DNA of 64,000 nt, taken from positions 2,103,528-2,167,527 of the forward strand of contig JAKFAO010000003.1 of the NCBI GenBank assembly GCA_021527695.1, in the 5' to 3' direction. Each line of letters starts with the position of its first letter. Positions within the stretch are counted from its first letter, which is position 1. The DNA is from Naematelia aurantialba. Lineage: Eukaryota > Basidiomycota > Tremellomycetes > Tremellales > Naemateliaceae. Position numbers and translations under genes: made by a program. Below are positions 24,200 through 36,023 of the stretch, piece by piece. Below the pieces are notes generated by a model. It saw only the letters and a list, made by a program, of their open reading frames with translations, searched no databases and was not told the origin of the DNA.

Positions 24200-26129
24200 C
24201 TATGCTGTTCCCAGGAATTGCTGTCGCTGCGTGGCAATGAGCACCAGCAATAATGGCTGCTGCCAAGGCAAACTCACCAGCTGTCGGATAGACGCCTGCT
24301 GGCCAACATCTAATGCACCAATCTGCTCTGGCGTCAGGGTCAGGACCTGCACCAGCATAGTCTGCGGGAGTATCAGCTGTATACGGGTACCAGTCGGAAT
24401 GAGAGACTGACCCGTTGATCCTCGGGGAGACTTGACAAAGCGGCCTGTACGTTAGGCGGCAAACCGGCAGTGGGCTGCGGCGGCGGTGGTGGTGGCGCAT
24501 AGTTCTGCGGTGGTTGATATGATTGGGCCGGAGGAGGTACGCCATAGCCATGTTGACCGGGGGGAGGCGGTGGAGGTCGGTACGGCGGGGTGCTACCAGC
24601 ACCAGCATACGGAGGATAAGATGGAGGAGGGGCTTGTTGCGCTTGAGGCGGGAAGGGTGGGAAGGCAGCTTGAGGGGGCCCGACCGGGGGATACGATGGT
24701 GCTGGTGCAGGAGCAGGGGCAGGAGGCAAGGGCTGGATTCGCTGGAAGTAGTCAGCTTCAGGAGCAGGTGTTGAACATCACTGCAGTGTCCGCCTGCTAC
24801 GCACTTGGAGGACAGATGGATCCACGATATTCATCAACAGCATCGCTTGGAAGAGGGCATATGCCAGTTGAGGTCGCTCATGCAGGAGTGTTCGTGCTTG
24901 AGCAGGATTGCTCGCGATGAGCGTCTGCTCACTTTCAGCCCCTCAACCTTTCGTGTACGCCGAGCTCACCTTCATGCTCGTCATGACTTCCTGCATCTGC
25001 CCTGGCGTGATAGCGGCCAATGTCTTTGATATGGCATCGGTAGCTTTCTGCCCGGGCATGGGATCCGTACCGGGCGGCAGAACGCTCAGGTCGATTCTAG
25101 AGTCGTCCACACCATATGCGCCGGGAGGAGCAGATCCAGACGGAGTACCGCGAAATGGTGGAGTCTCATCTTTCCTGCCACCGCCCGGGCCACCACGGCC
25201 ACCTGCTCGAGGTCCTCTTGACCGTGGGCCAGGCTCATCCGTGGACAACTCGACACGAAGGTTGCGACCATTGACCGGAACTTCCTGGAGATTTCGTACG
25301 GCCGAGGCTGCTGTCGCTTCGTCTGTGGGCCCGAGAGCCGGTCGCAATGGTTTGTCGGGGAGCATGTGGGCAGCGACAGAGAGAGGATGCGTGGGTAATA
25401 CAGTGGGGTGCAGTCGAGGGGATACGTTGATAGGTCGAGGTGGTAGGGGATGTATCGCAGGGCGGCGTTCACAGTTGGAGGAATCGGTAGAGACAGTCAT
25501 AACACCAGGGTCAAGGGACAAGTGAGGCGAGAAGAGGGAGAAGAGGGAGACGAGAGAGACCAGGGAGAAGAGGGAGAAGATGGAGAAGAGGGAGAAAGAA
25601 GGAAGTGACGATTGACAATCCAAGCGTCAGCGTTGTTGCGGACAAAGGGTAGAATCCACTTCTATGAGGCGGACGCCTTCTACATGCTGGATGACAGAAT
25701 ATAATAGGGCAGACTGAAGAGAGCCTCACCATAGAACTGCACAAACGCGTACCCCTTGGATCGTCCAGTTGCAGGGTCAAACTTGATTCTGCAAAATAGT
25801 CAGCCTCGACCAAGGACGATCACCACGAGCAGACGGCTGACTCTACGTTGGACACGGGACCCGCCTCTGCAAATACACCAGCAAGTTGCTCCTCGGAGAC
25901 ATCACTACGTGTCTTGTGAGCTTTTTCTCACCCGATGTAAGATCGATGCTGCGTAACGGGAGACGAAGCGCAGGCAGAGGAAGACTGTTAGAGGTGGATT
26001 GCTTGCTCACTATGGAATATTGGCGACTGTGGGACAGCGAGAGCGATAGTTGGTCAGCATCACACTGACGGCGACCTCTGCACTGCAGGGATACTCACCA
26101 AAGATGGTCTTTGCTGCAGCGGGAGGCAT
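24200..26129 (-). CDS. RNA15: cleavage stimulation factor CSTF64 / Rna15 homologue
   Basis: Nuclear mRNA 3'-end processing factor that binds U/GU-rich RNA beside the poly(A) site. The 5' part is split into very small exons (MPPAAAKTIF at 26129, then NIP, EEQLAGVFAEAGPV, RIKFDPATGRSKGYAFVQFY), which together form a single RRM; KGYAFVQFY is RNP1. EVPVNGRNLRVELSTDEPG ends the RRM. A Gly/Arg linker leads to the hinge domain (DAISKTLAAITPGQMQEVMT; LHERPQLAYALFQAMLLMNI), then a long Pro/Gln/Tyr-rich region (24373-24729) and the C-terminal three-helix domain MLVQVLTLTPEQIGALDVGQ. A last small exon gives RQQFLGTA, stop 24200-24202. All CSTF64 domains are present in order. Confidence 0.92.
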
Positions 26130-27241
26130 TTTAGGAGACGAGAATTGCAGCAAGAGACGAAGACTGAGATGGGAGAAACTGCTGGGGATCTCCGGTTGAA
26201 CGCTCTCTGCATTGAGGTTGTTTCTACCTTCTACCTGGTTTAGTCGAGACAGGTTTGCCTTGGTTTTTTGCTTATCAACTGCCATAAACGGTAGCACCAC
26301 TCAGAGCGGGGCAGCTCATGCTTGTAAATCTAGCGCCAGCTCTATCAGCCACCGTGCATCGATCCAGGGCATTGCATTCAGTGTTCCGACAGTTGCACCC
26401 CCCGCAGAGCCGTCAGGCCTGATCAAGGCGAGACTCGAGACTGAGCCAATCGTTCCCATGTCTACTGTAGAGAAGAGCTCATCGTGGAGAGCCAAGACGC
26501 TCCGCTGATGCTCGGGGCAGTAGACGGACCTGCTGGGTGGTGCCACTGCTGCCCCATGTCATGCGGTCGGAGAATCTCAGTTCGTCGCCCAAGGGGAGCA
26601 TTCTCAGTGGGACATGGCCCAGCCCCCAAAGAGGCCTGGAGCCCATGGTGAATGACAGGGCAAGAGCTTACTTTCTGTTCATAACGCACAGGCGCTGCTC
26701 GAAAGACGCTCTTGTTAATCAGATCGTGTTATGACAGATCAATGGTGCGATCTGCGGGCGCTGTCGTCAATCATACAGACGGAGCCAAGACCTGGACATG
26801 TTCAAGGTCCGTTGCCTGGACATTAGTCTCAGGATCCACTAGCAGCAAGCCTTGCGCTGCTGCTCGACCTATATGTGGATACCTGCTCTTCAAACTCCAG
26901 ATGAAGCGTGCCAGCAAATCGTCTTTCCCTTGGTTCATTCTCACGGTTCTCAGTCGGCTGCAATGGATCAACCGTCCAATGCACGCGGCGGGGAGTGCCG
27001 GGCCAGCTGTGCGGCTGTTGTCGCCGAGACAAGAGAGAGCAGCGAGTGCAGCACTCGTTCCAGAGCAACATCTCCTCGTACCCTAACACAAGTCGCCATG
27101 TAGACTGCGCCATGCAAAGCTTCGGCTCTCTCCGACGATGACGACCACAAGTCCTCAGCATGGCGACATCAACTGTGCAGGTGTTGAGGTTTAAGTCCTC
27201 ACCTCTTCTAGACGACCGACAACCAGGACAAGGGACACAGT
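26130..27241. other. 1.1-kb gap, possible unrecognised minus-strand gene
   Basis: Minus-strand frames at 27150-26968, 26971-26771 and 26546-26316 have moderately protein-like translations (LLARFIWSLKSRYPHIGRAA, GTIGSVSSLALIRPDG) and could be exons of one gene, but I could not find a consistent splice path or a family. The rest is presumably promoter for the flanking divergent genes. Confidence 0.25.
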
Positions 27242-28404
27242 ATGCCCTGGGGAACAATCCAACTCAACGATGGAACCAAGATCCCCTCTATCGGGTTTGG
27301 CTCGTCGAGCCATCCCAAGGAGCGAACTGCGGCTGACATTGGGATGGCGATCGAGGTTGGGTTTGATCACATTGACACGTCGGACAGTACGCAGCGGCTT
27401 ATATCTCAGCGAACAAGACGAGCTCACACCAGGCTTCAGACTACAGGAACGAAGAAGAGGTTGGCCAAGCGATCAAAGAGTCGGCGCTGGCACGAACCGA
27501 GATCTACTTGACCACCAAGTATTCCGACCCCTCCAAGAGCCCCGCTCAAGCGGCCGAAGAGAGTCTCGAGAAGCTCGGGGTCAATTACTTTGATTTGTAT
27601 CTCATCCATTCGCCGCAAGCCTGTGGAGGAGATATCCCCGGCACCTGGAAGAAGATGGAAGAGTTGCTGAAGAAGGGGTACACAAAGTCGATCGGCGTCT
27701 CCAAGTGGGTCCTTCTTTGTTTACTGACACACAGCGAGACACTAGCTCAACACCAAACGCAGCTTCACCATCCCTCAGCTGGAGGAGCTGTTGAAAAGTT
27801 CCACCATCACCCCTGCTGTCAATCAGATACGGTTCAATCCCACCACTTACGCCGAGCAAGCGCCGGTGCTCGAGTTCCAGGCAAAGTACAAGATCGTCGC
27901 CGAGGGCTTCTCGCCGAATCGCCCACTGCAGGCTGATCCGGATGGGCCCCTGGTCAGAGTAGTCCGTGACATTGCAGCAAAGCTGCAGATCAAGGAGGAG
28001 CAAGTGATGTTGGCCTGGAGCAAGGCGAAGGGGTGAGTCTGTTTAGCGCTGGCTCGCTTGCTCGCTCAGGGGCTAACAACCTTGCGTCCCATTTTGCCTC
28101 TTGACGTCGCTTTTCACCTTGTTCCACTCTGCCGACACTTTGGCCACTACTCACCTGACCTGGCAACGCCCCACTCTGTAGTGTTGTGGTAGTCACCACC
28201 TCATCGAACAAGGCCCGCATGGAGTCATACCTCTCGGCGGGCGACGTGGAACTTGCTCCTGAAGACATCCTCGCCATCGATCAGGCGGGCGCCAAAGCTG
28301 CGGACACGGTAGCGCTGAAGCGGAAGGTGCTAAAGGCTTTAAATATGGTCTGCGTCTCCGGTCTCATGATCTACGCTGGTTGGAAAGCGCTTGTTGGTGC
28401 ATGA
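27242..28404 (+). CDS. aldo-keto reductase with a C-terminal hydrophobic tail
   Basis: NAD(P)H-dependent carbonyl reductase of the AKR superfamily. ATG 27242 (MPWGTIQLNDGTKIPSIGFG). The catalytic tetrad can be placed: Asp and Tyr in HIDTSDNYRNEEEVG (the motif spans an intron), Lys in YLTTKYSDP, His in FDLYLIHSPQ. Then GTWKKMEELLKKGYTKSIGV, PAVNQIRFNPTTY and, near the end, VVVTTSSNKARMESYLSAGD for cofactor phosphate binding. The protein does not stop where soluble AKRs do: it continues into KALNMVCVSGLMIYAGWKAL, a ~18-residue hydrophobic stretch at the very C-terminus, which would act as a tail anchor. Four introns; ~320 aa. Stop TGA 28402-28404. Substrate unknown. Confidence 0.88.
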
Positions 28405-29098
28405 GACGAGGATCTATGTGCAATATTTACACAGTATGCGTCTCGCATCTACGGCGTGAGTGATCCTGGGCGAACAATCAAAAACTCAAGTAAAATGCTT
28501 CACATGCAGGCTCGTCGTCTCATAGTCTTCACTCACGGGCTTCACGTCTTGTGGCACGCTCTCAACTGCAAGGCAAGTTGGCAGGCAGGCGATCTGGAGG
28601 AGAGCTGGTGTCTACCCTACTGAAAGGATGTTCCAAAGGTCTAGAGACCATGTTCTTCGGGACAATAGCAAGCTGTTGAGTTGATTCACCATCAAGGTGC
28701 TTCAATTCACTCTACCCGAATCACTCGTCTGCTTATGCAGCCAGGATTGCTGCGCAGACTTCGTCGGTCACCTTAGTGCTGGTCTGTTAAATTTCCCAAG
28801 CCGAAATCGAGATTTGCCATGTGGACCACGGGCATCAACTGGCGCTCTTTGACACGGGCACGCATCCTGTATTACCTACCTTTGGGAGAAGGGTTCTGTA
28901 AGAAACGGCGAAAGAGAAGAAGAGATTGGCTAGAGCCAACTGGTCTCCAGCCTCATACCATGGCTTGCACAGTAAGCGGCTGTTGCTTGTGGTGCGAAAC
29001 ACTTTTCGGTGCTCGAAGCACCTTGCGTCGTCTGCGATTCCTCGCCTAACGCCTTGGAGCTCTGATCGGGATTGCAAGGTTTCGCCACTGGTAGTTAG
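28405..29098. other. intergenic, no gene recognised
   Basis: Part of a 1.66-kb gap between the aldo-keto reductase and a short-chain dehydrogenase. Only short frames on both strands, none with family character. No RNA gene or repeat seen. Confidence 0.4.
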
Positions 29099-29560
29099 TT
29101 AAACCGAAGCAGAGGCAGGTGTGTTGGGAGGGAATGTGCTCGGTCGGGATTTACATCGGTTCAAATACTGTTCCATGAAGCTTTCCACGTCGAAAGGATC
29201 ATGCTTAGCCTGTTCATGCTTCAGGCAGCAACAAACTCGACAAACGCGGCTTGATCCTCAGCGGATGGAATCAGAGGAGACTCGTCCTTCAATGCAGCGT
29301 CTGGCGCATAGTCAGCGAGGTCAGCTCCCAGCACAACCAGGTCGAGAGGTTCGGTTAATGCTACATTTAGCAATTGGCTTGGACTCGAGGAAGATGTGCC
29401 CCTTGTCCTTGTCCTCGAGGAAGATGTGCCCCTTGTCCTTGTCCTCGAGGAAGAACATCACCCCATATGGCTGGATTTCCAGCCACTTGGGTGTTTTGGT
29501 ATCCCCGGGCATGGCAGCGGCGATTTCCAAGTCCGCCGAGGTCAGTTCCGTTCATCTTGT
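29099..29560 (-). pseudogene. glutathione S-transferase relic with internal duplication
   Basis: The minus strand reads KTPKWLEIQPYGVMFFLED and then IFLESKPIAK, matching the thioredoxin-fold half of fungal GSTs ('KTPEYLxxQPFGxVPVLED...ESRAIARY'). The segment LEDKDKGHIF is present twice in a row, from an exact 30-bp duplication (about 29391-29450). After IAK the frame fails; pieces of the following region survive in another frame (LADYAPDAALKDESPLIP; HEQAKHDPFDVESFMEQYL), then a stop at 29099-29101, before any complete GST C-terminal helical domain. No clear N-terminal exon with a catalytic Ser/Tyr is visible. This is best read as a decaying gene; a badly spliced but live gene is the less likely alternative. 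Confidence 0.6.
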
Positions 29561-30068
29561 CGCGCATACGCTTCAGACCAACCTTTGTCCCAGATCAGAC
29601 TAATCTCGCGTAGCGGACAGCTCCAGACGTTGGGTGTATTCCAGACAGAGCGGATCTCCGGGGGATGGCGGACTACCCTTGACCGGAAGTTCACTGACAT
29701 GGTGGAGGTGATGCTTCCCTGCCTTCAGTATCCACATCTGGCATCTCTTGGCCGAGGACTTTGGCTGCGGTACGCACTGCTGTACTGCGAGATCTTGAAT
29801 AGAGAGAGCTCAAGGCAAGAACACAAAAGAGGAGGCAGAGCAATAATGCCCACTTTCGCCATACACGCCGATGTCCGAGATCTCTTCTGATCTCGGCCTG
29901 TCTGTTGGTTTGGACCGAGGCGGCTGCTTTTCAAGACAGTAGTTGTTCTATAACAGCGAGCAGCGATGGACAGAGGGGGTATAAGAAGAGACAGCAACGC
30001 GTGAGCAGAGCTCCCCTTTACACACTTCTCTTACCAAGCAACCGCACCCACCCTCCCACATCCCCGCC
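29561..30068. other. intergenic, 5' region of the short-chain dehydrogenase
   Basis: About 500 bp. A minus-strand open frame (29725-29997) has no recognised product. The last ~60 bp before ATG 30069 are pyrimidine-rich and contain ctttacacac and ccctcccacatcc, as expected of a fungal promoter/leader. Confidence 0.35.
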
Positions 30069-31476
30069 ATGTCGTTCCCCAAGGGCTTCGCCACCATCGC
30101 CGAGGCTGCCAAAGCTCTGTCCTCCGAGATTCGCGGCAAGATAGGCAAGCGTCCTTGTAATGACTCTACTAATCCCTTTGTCAGTGCTTATCACCGGAGG
30201 CACTCTTGGCGGCCTAGGTGCAGAATGCGCCGCGACCATTGTCAAGCACTCGCCCGCTCTGGTCATCCTCACTGCCCGATCCCAGGCAAAGTGAGTGGGG
30301 ATGGTGCTGCCGGCGAAAGCACTCTACGCTGCTGATGTGCGGTAGGATTGATGAGACCTTTGCCGCGATCAAGAAAGAGACTCCAGATGCTCCCCTTCGT
30401 CAGCTCATCGTCGACACCAGCTCGCTCAAGAGTGTCCGAGAGGCTGCAAAGGAGATCAACAGCTGGGATGAAACCATCGACGTGAGTGACAATCCGTCTC
30501 CATTGTCTCATCCAAGCTCAGGTTGTCATACACAATGCCGGGGTCGCGGGAATTCCCCTCACGCACACCGAGGACGGCTTGGAGATGCATTTTGCGACCA
30601 ACCACATTGGTCCTTTCCTCTTGACCAAGTACGTACCAACACCATCTCGATCATGTCGGACTTTTTCGCGACCAGTAGTCCAAGCTGACTCGCTCCCCCA
30701 GGCTCATCCTTCCTAAACTGCTCACCAAACCCACGCCTCCTCGTTTCGTGATCGTCTCCTCAGGCTCGCACACCATGTTGCAAGCGGGTTTCCGATGGTC
30801 AGACCCCAACTACCGCAACCCGGAAGGCTACGGCGGAAACAAGACCTATCCAGAGAGCAAGATCTTGAACATCCTATTCGCTTCAGCGTTGGCAAGGAAG
30901 TCTGGCGGTAAAATCGAGGCGTTCAGCGTCACTCCAGGGTGTAAGCTTTCCCTTTCACTTTCAACTGTCATTCCTAATGGACGCTTTATAGGGATCTACA
31001 CCGGATTATCAAGGCATCTGACGGTCGAAGTCAAGAAGGCTATGGGTGAGTGTTAGGATTCTCGGCTGGAGCACAGTCATTGACGTTCGCCAGGTTTCCT
31101 CAACGAGGACGGCAGCGTCAGTAACAAGATGAATCCTAAGGACTACTTTGCCTCGTGAGCTCGCGCCATGGCATCGGCGTTCTTCGTCTACTAAGGGTCC
31201 TCAGCTATATCGTGGCTGCCTTTGACCCCAAACTCCCTCAAGGTGGGCTGTTGCCTCGACTGACTTGTCCGCCTTGCTGATAGTGTCACAGTAGCCAATG
31301 GAGCATATTTGGCAGCAGATGGGGTGATCGCCGAGCCCAGAGAGTTCGCCAAAGGCGTGGTGAGTCATCGCCTCTGTGATCAGTAATGGATCCCGTCCTG
31401 ACTCTTTCACCAGGAACTCGAAGAAAAGATGTGGAAGCTTTCCGAAGACACCATCGGAGAGAAGTTTGAACTGTAA
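30069..31476 (+). CDS. short-chain dehydrogenase/reductase (retinol-dehydrogenase-like)
   Basis: Classical SDR that moves hydride between NAD(P)H and an alcohol/carbonyl. ATG 30069 (MSFPKGFATIAEAAKALSSE). The cofactor loop is VLITGGTLGGLG, then IDETFAAIKKE, VVIHNAGVAGIPLTHTED (NAG motif), HFATNHIGPFLLTKL, the catalytic Ser in FVIVSSGSH and Tyr/Lys in TYPESKILN, and TPGWIYTGLS. The C-terminus is ELEEKMWKLSEDTIGEKFEL; stop 31474-31476. About eight introns, ~320 aa. The first intron (30146-30184) appears to be GC-AG: only with it does exon 1 (..EIRGKI) run into VLITGG. Convergent with a second SDR 386 bp away, with which it shares the general layout but not close sequence identity. Confidence 0.88.
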
Positions 31477-31861
31477 AGTCGTCCATACGTCGCGAAGACT
31501 GTCCAAATGGGAATGTATCGGTCGTCGTACTTGCAGCAGCAGAGTAGCTTGGACAATGCTTTGGATGCTTCAGAGTCTGTCCATTGGGCTGGAATCGTTG
31601 ACACATCACTAGCAGCCGAACGACTAGAAATGTACTTATTACGTTGGTGCTACTCTGGTACTTGGCCGACAGTCTGGAGTCAATTCGCACCTGACCAACG
31701 TCTCCTACCGCTCTAACCTCTGCCCCAGTCCGGAACCGCTGACGCAAGGCGTCTTGAGCAATGATTGCACAGTGTCCATCCTGCTTTATCAGGCTCTCAT
31801 ACATTAGTTGCTAGATTAAAAGCGATACGTCAATGTTTCCATGCTGAGTCTCCAATGCGCA
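31477..31861. other. convergent intergenic region
   Basis: 385 bp between the 3' ends of two short-chain dehydrogenase genes. The short open frames on both strands look like shadows. Nothing else seen. Confidence 0.4.
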
Positions 31862-33071
31862 TCACAGGGTCACACCAGCGGCAGCTGCGATTCCGGGAGA
31901 GAGCTGTTCGAAGCGCATGAGAGACTCCTTCCATAGGTTGTTCTCAAACTTCTTTCCATTCGTTCCATGCATCCAGTCGATATGCAGTCGTGTTGGCTTG
32001 CAGTCGGCATAGTACTGAAAGTGTCAGCTCACCCCGGCCTCGAACAAGAGCATGGCCCTCACATCTGTGGATTTATCGAGAAGCAAGATAGCGTGACTGA
32101 TGCTCCGGGCGCCTGCCTCGGGAGTCCGGCCGATTCGCTTGACCACAAACTGCACCGGGCCTCCCCCTCTGTAAAGAGGGGTGTTCACAAAGCCAGGACA
32201 GACACTGGTGATGACCAGGTCAGGGACGACGCCGATGAGGTGGCGCACCAGCGAGTGCTCCACAAGCTGAGAGGCGTCAATGAAGATTCATGTGATATTG
32301 GTAAAACGGCTTACCTTGCTCTCGTCATACCGCTGTCCAGACTTGTAGCTCTTCTTGTCGTCGAGTTGTTCCAAGGGGTGCTCTGGATCAAAGTATTTGG
32401 TTGGGGCGTTTTCGGAGACTCGGCTCCCCGTGAAGATGATGCGGGGCGTGTAAGGATTCGGCAGCGGCGGTTTGGCGGAGATGTCTCCCTGGGCCGTCTT
32501 GCGTAGAAGCGGGATCAAGAGAAGGGCGAGGTATATGGGAGCGAGCACGTTGACCTGAGTTCTGGATGTGAATGAGCAGATGAGACAATGCAAGGCTGGG
32601 CGGATGACTAGGCCGAAACATACACGACCTCGTGGCCATCCTCCGTGACCTCGCGCTTTGGTCCGCCCATCATACCGGCATTCAGGCCGACGCCATCCAG
32701 TCTGACCAGTGAAGAGTCGCACTTTTGTGCAAACGCCTTGACGGATGCAAAGCTCGCCAAATCCACCTTCCACACGTCCACGTCCACATCAGGCGCTTGC
32801 TGCAGGACCTGACGTCTCGCTTGATCTCCAGCCTCGAGGTTGCGGCACGCCAGGATCAGCTTGGCGGGATGGCACTTGGCGAGATGATGCGCAATCTCGA
32901 GGCCGATACCTAAGGATTGACAGTCAGATCATGGCTCCATTCTCATCAATAGAGATGCCACATGCCACTATTGGCGCCGGTGACGATGAAGACCTTGCCA
33001 GCGAGATCAGCCTTGGGCAGCGGCGGCAAGGTCGACATCTGACTGGCGATGAAGCGTGTGATGACCGGCAT
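31862..33071 (-). CDS. short-chain dehydrogenase/reductase
   Basis: Second classical SDR. Start 33071 (MPVITRFIASQMSTLPPLPK), cofactor loop KVFIVTGANSG/IG across an intron, then LAKCHPAKLILACRNLEAGD, DVDVWKVDLASFASVKAF, LVRLDGVGLNAGMMGG, after an intron VNVLAPIYLALLLIPLL, IIFTGSRVSE (catalytic Ser), and YDESK (Tyr-x3-Lys) followed by LVEHSLVRHL. VCPGFVNTPLYR and an adjacent hydrophobic segment complete the fold, and the last exon (YYADCKPTRLHIDWMHGTNG) ends at 31862-31864. About four introns; ~340 aa. Upstream in-frame ATGs (to 33275) add only non-conserved sequence. The KxxxNG end resembles WWOX/retinol dehydrogenase-like fungal SDRs. Substrate unknown. Confidence 0.87.
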
Positions 33072-33813
33072 GTTGACTGGATGGAGGGTCGTTGCTGTTG
33101 CACGGCCACGGGACTGATATGCAAGTGTACCGTTTCTGTGGTTTGAACAAACACCTTCAAATCGATCAGCAGTCAAAGCCGACGGCGCACCCAGCTTCCT
33201 TTGTCCCACCTCTTGGGCCCCCGACGCCGAGGCGGAGGACGGCCAGAGCACAGGACCGAGAGTCTGATCAGTCATGACCGGGTCGTCTCTTTTGTTCTCC
33301 CAGGCTCCCCGAACATCGGGACGGTGTACGCCTCTTTGGGTGACGTCGTCCTTGTTTACGATTCATTCTAGCGGACATCCTAGTTCACTCTCCGTCTTTA
33401 CGATGATGGTTGCTTCGGCGTGGAGTTCGTCCCTGATGAAGATCAATACTTCTGCTTTGGTATGTCAAACATGAACTCGGTCTTGTCAGAGAATGGTATT
33501 GACCGACCCCCGGTGACAACTGCAGAATGCGCGTCGTCATGGTAGCCCCGAGGCTGTTTGCAACCTCGTTCGAAGCGACAACGATCTTTGCAGCAGAGGG
33601 CAGCAACAGAGGGGTATCCCAACAGTGTCATCTACACTTCGCAAGTTGTAGGGAGTGGGTCATTCTCGAGACCTTGCCGAGAAATGGACTCTGTATCCAT
33701 CTCTCCTTGTATACGACGAAACTACGACTCTGAAGACTCCAAGTCTATCCATTGAATCTATCATACTGTACCTCAACGCGAAGGGTACTTCACATCAAGT
33801 ATCAACCAAGCTC
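33072..33813. other. intergenic, no gene recognised
   Basis: 742 bp between the SDR start and the MFS transporter stop, both minus-strand. Short frames only; presumably SDR promoter and transporter 3' UTR. Confidence 0.4.
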
Positions 33814-36023
33814 TCACTCTTCCATTGCATCACTGCTATCCACATATCGCCAGTAAGCGGGGGCAGTCATGGACCGCCAGGACTTTCCCCACTTGACGGT
33901 AAGCAAGAAGGAAGCAAACACAGTCATGCCGACCATGGCGGCCGAGACAAAGGTGTCCTTCAGACCGAGGGTGAGCCATGGAGTGATTCCGTAACCCTGA
34001 GAACGTCAGTACGAGCAGGAAAAACCATGCATGGCCACATACGATAGCAAAGGACAGCGAGTTCTGTCGGTCAGCCCTTGTCCCATGCAAACTGAACCGT
34101 GCCGCTCACCCTGATACAGATAACCGTGATCATCACCTCGCCATCGAGCTCTTTGTAAGAGTCAATGGCGTAGCCCAGAGAAAGGATTCCCGCCACGCCA
34201 GAACAGAAAGCGGACAAGCCCATTCCAAACGCGAGGCCGACAAAATGGAGGTTCTCGGCGGCTCCAACACCCCAAAGGATCAATGCGGTCGGGCACAAGA
34301 TGACGGTGATCGTCATGAGCCACAGACGATCTTCAGGCTCTCGAATGCCTCTTGTCCGTCTAGCGAACCAGAGCGAAAATCTATCACCGAACCAGCCCGC
34401 GTACAGAGCACTATCGCGATGAGCTTGTCTGAAATACAAGTCACTCACGATAGGCATGCACCGATCAACGGTGCCACATACATCAACCCAACCATGCTGG
34501 ATCGAAAGTTGTACGGCGCAGCGGAGAGGATTGATGACGCTGTGGCATTAAGCACGTTGTACCAGACTAAAGCGCTCCCGTAGATCAACCCAGCCCTTAC
34601 ATTTCAGCATTACAGCAGGAGCATCCCAGTCCCTGTGCTCACCACACTACCGAAGGGAAGCGGAACAGCAGCAAGGGTCGGTATATGGACGTCGCAAAGA
34701 CTTTGATTGAGGTATACCTTTGTCTGTATAGCTTGAGTTTTCTCCAGTAGCGCGTGGGTTCGCCAGCCAAGGCATATCCACCCGCTCGGTAGAGATCGAG
34801 ATCGACTTCGGTGGTGACTACATGTGGTAGATCCGCGTTCTTTGGGTCCACGGAACCCGATGCTTGGACAGATGTAGTCACTTCCGACCTTTTGCAAACG
34901 TAGTTGGTCTAGATGCTGTCAGGCAAACGTCCGAGGCTCCGCTCACCTCTTCCATGAGGAAGAACAAGACGATCAGACCTCCAGCACTCCATATAGCCGA
35001 CCAGTACATGACCCAATGCCACCCCATGCCCTCGTCGATAAACTACATATCAGACCATCGTTCAGACCCTGCACTCACTCCTGCCACCAGAGGTGCAAAA
35101 TAGTTGGATCTCACCCATCAGGACCAATGACTCTTGCGACCTACCCAAAGAGCGCGAATGCATAAAGGCCAATATAGGTGGACCGCTCATGGGCAAAGTA
35201 CTGAAGAGTCAGTCATGTCTGCATGGGAAGTGAACGAGTCCAACCAGATCAGTTATGGAGATCTCGACCAACGACTCGATTGGAGTCACAAAGAACCCTG
35301 GAAAGGTCAGAGGGATGCAGGCTGCTAGTAGTGAGTTCGACGAACCTTGAAGGACTTTGTTGGCGATCCTGCTCCTGTAAGAGGATGCTCGCCTCAGTCC
35401 AGAACTTACCACTCTCCCTCCGACTTGATGTATGGCATCCACACGCAGCATCCCTGGGGATATTGGCGGTAGCTCTCAGTAGGCAAGGTTCACTAACAAT
35501 GTTACCCAGCAGGGATATCATGTAAATCGGTCGCTTCCCAAAGGTCAGGGCTAACGGCTGATTGACCAGAGCTCCCCATCCGAGTACTATCTGGGTGAGA
35601 CGGTTCGCTTCCACAGCTTACAAAGGAACACTGGTCTGGTCAGCCGGAGCACAAGAGCTACTGAGACGTACTGTAACCCGTGCCCGCATTCAAAGTCGAC
35701 AGCGGAATTCCGGTATCGTCCGAGATAGGCGTCAAGACCGAGTACAAGGCGGTCGTACCCATACCAGCTGCGAGGACATCTTCGAGAGTCAGTGCTCAGA
35801 CCCAGTGGCCTTGCTCACAAATGAACAAGCAGACGGTCGCGATTTGCTTTCGTCGGCGAGTCCAGTTGAGTGGATCATTGACATCGTGGGAAGGCCGTGG
35901 GTGTAGGATTATACCTCCAATGGCAGTCCGTTCATCCTCTGCAGGGTTCGCTCCAGAACTGCCGGCACCTGAGTCCCCGAGAGCTACCAGATGAACTGAT
36001 CCTGGGATACGAAGATGCGACAT
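33814..36023 (-). CDS. MFS transporter, DHA1 (HOL1/polyamine-like) type
   Basis: Proton-coupled plasma-membrane transporter of the 12-helix drug/polyamine antiporter group. Start 36023 (MSHLRIPGSVHLVALGDSG). N-terminal cytosolic part ends DDVNDPLNWTRRRKQIATVC, the usual 'DPxNW' entry to helix 1. Helices follow over many exons: IVLGWGALVNQPLALTFGKR (motif A region), SNSLLAACIPLTFPGFFV, GWHWVMYWSAIWSAGGLIVL, a long central loop with LYRQRYTSIKVFATSIYRPL, FRSSMVGLMYVAPLIGACLS, GDRFSLWFARRTRGIREPED, LHFVGLAFGMGLSAFCSGVA and AAMVGMTVFASFLLTVKWGK. Stop 33814-33816. ~12 introns; ~550 aa. The central loop and RRTRGIREPE match HOL1-like DHA1 members. Divergent from the Zn2Cys6 regulator gene, which may control it. 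Confidence 0.88.

Noticed and set aside
24486..24920. Plus-strand ORF rich in Gly/Arg
   Set aside because: Antisense of the Pro/Gln/Tyr-rich region of the RNA15 homologue.
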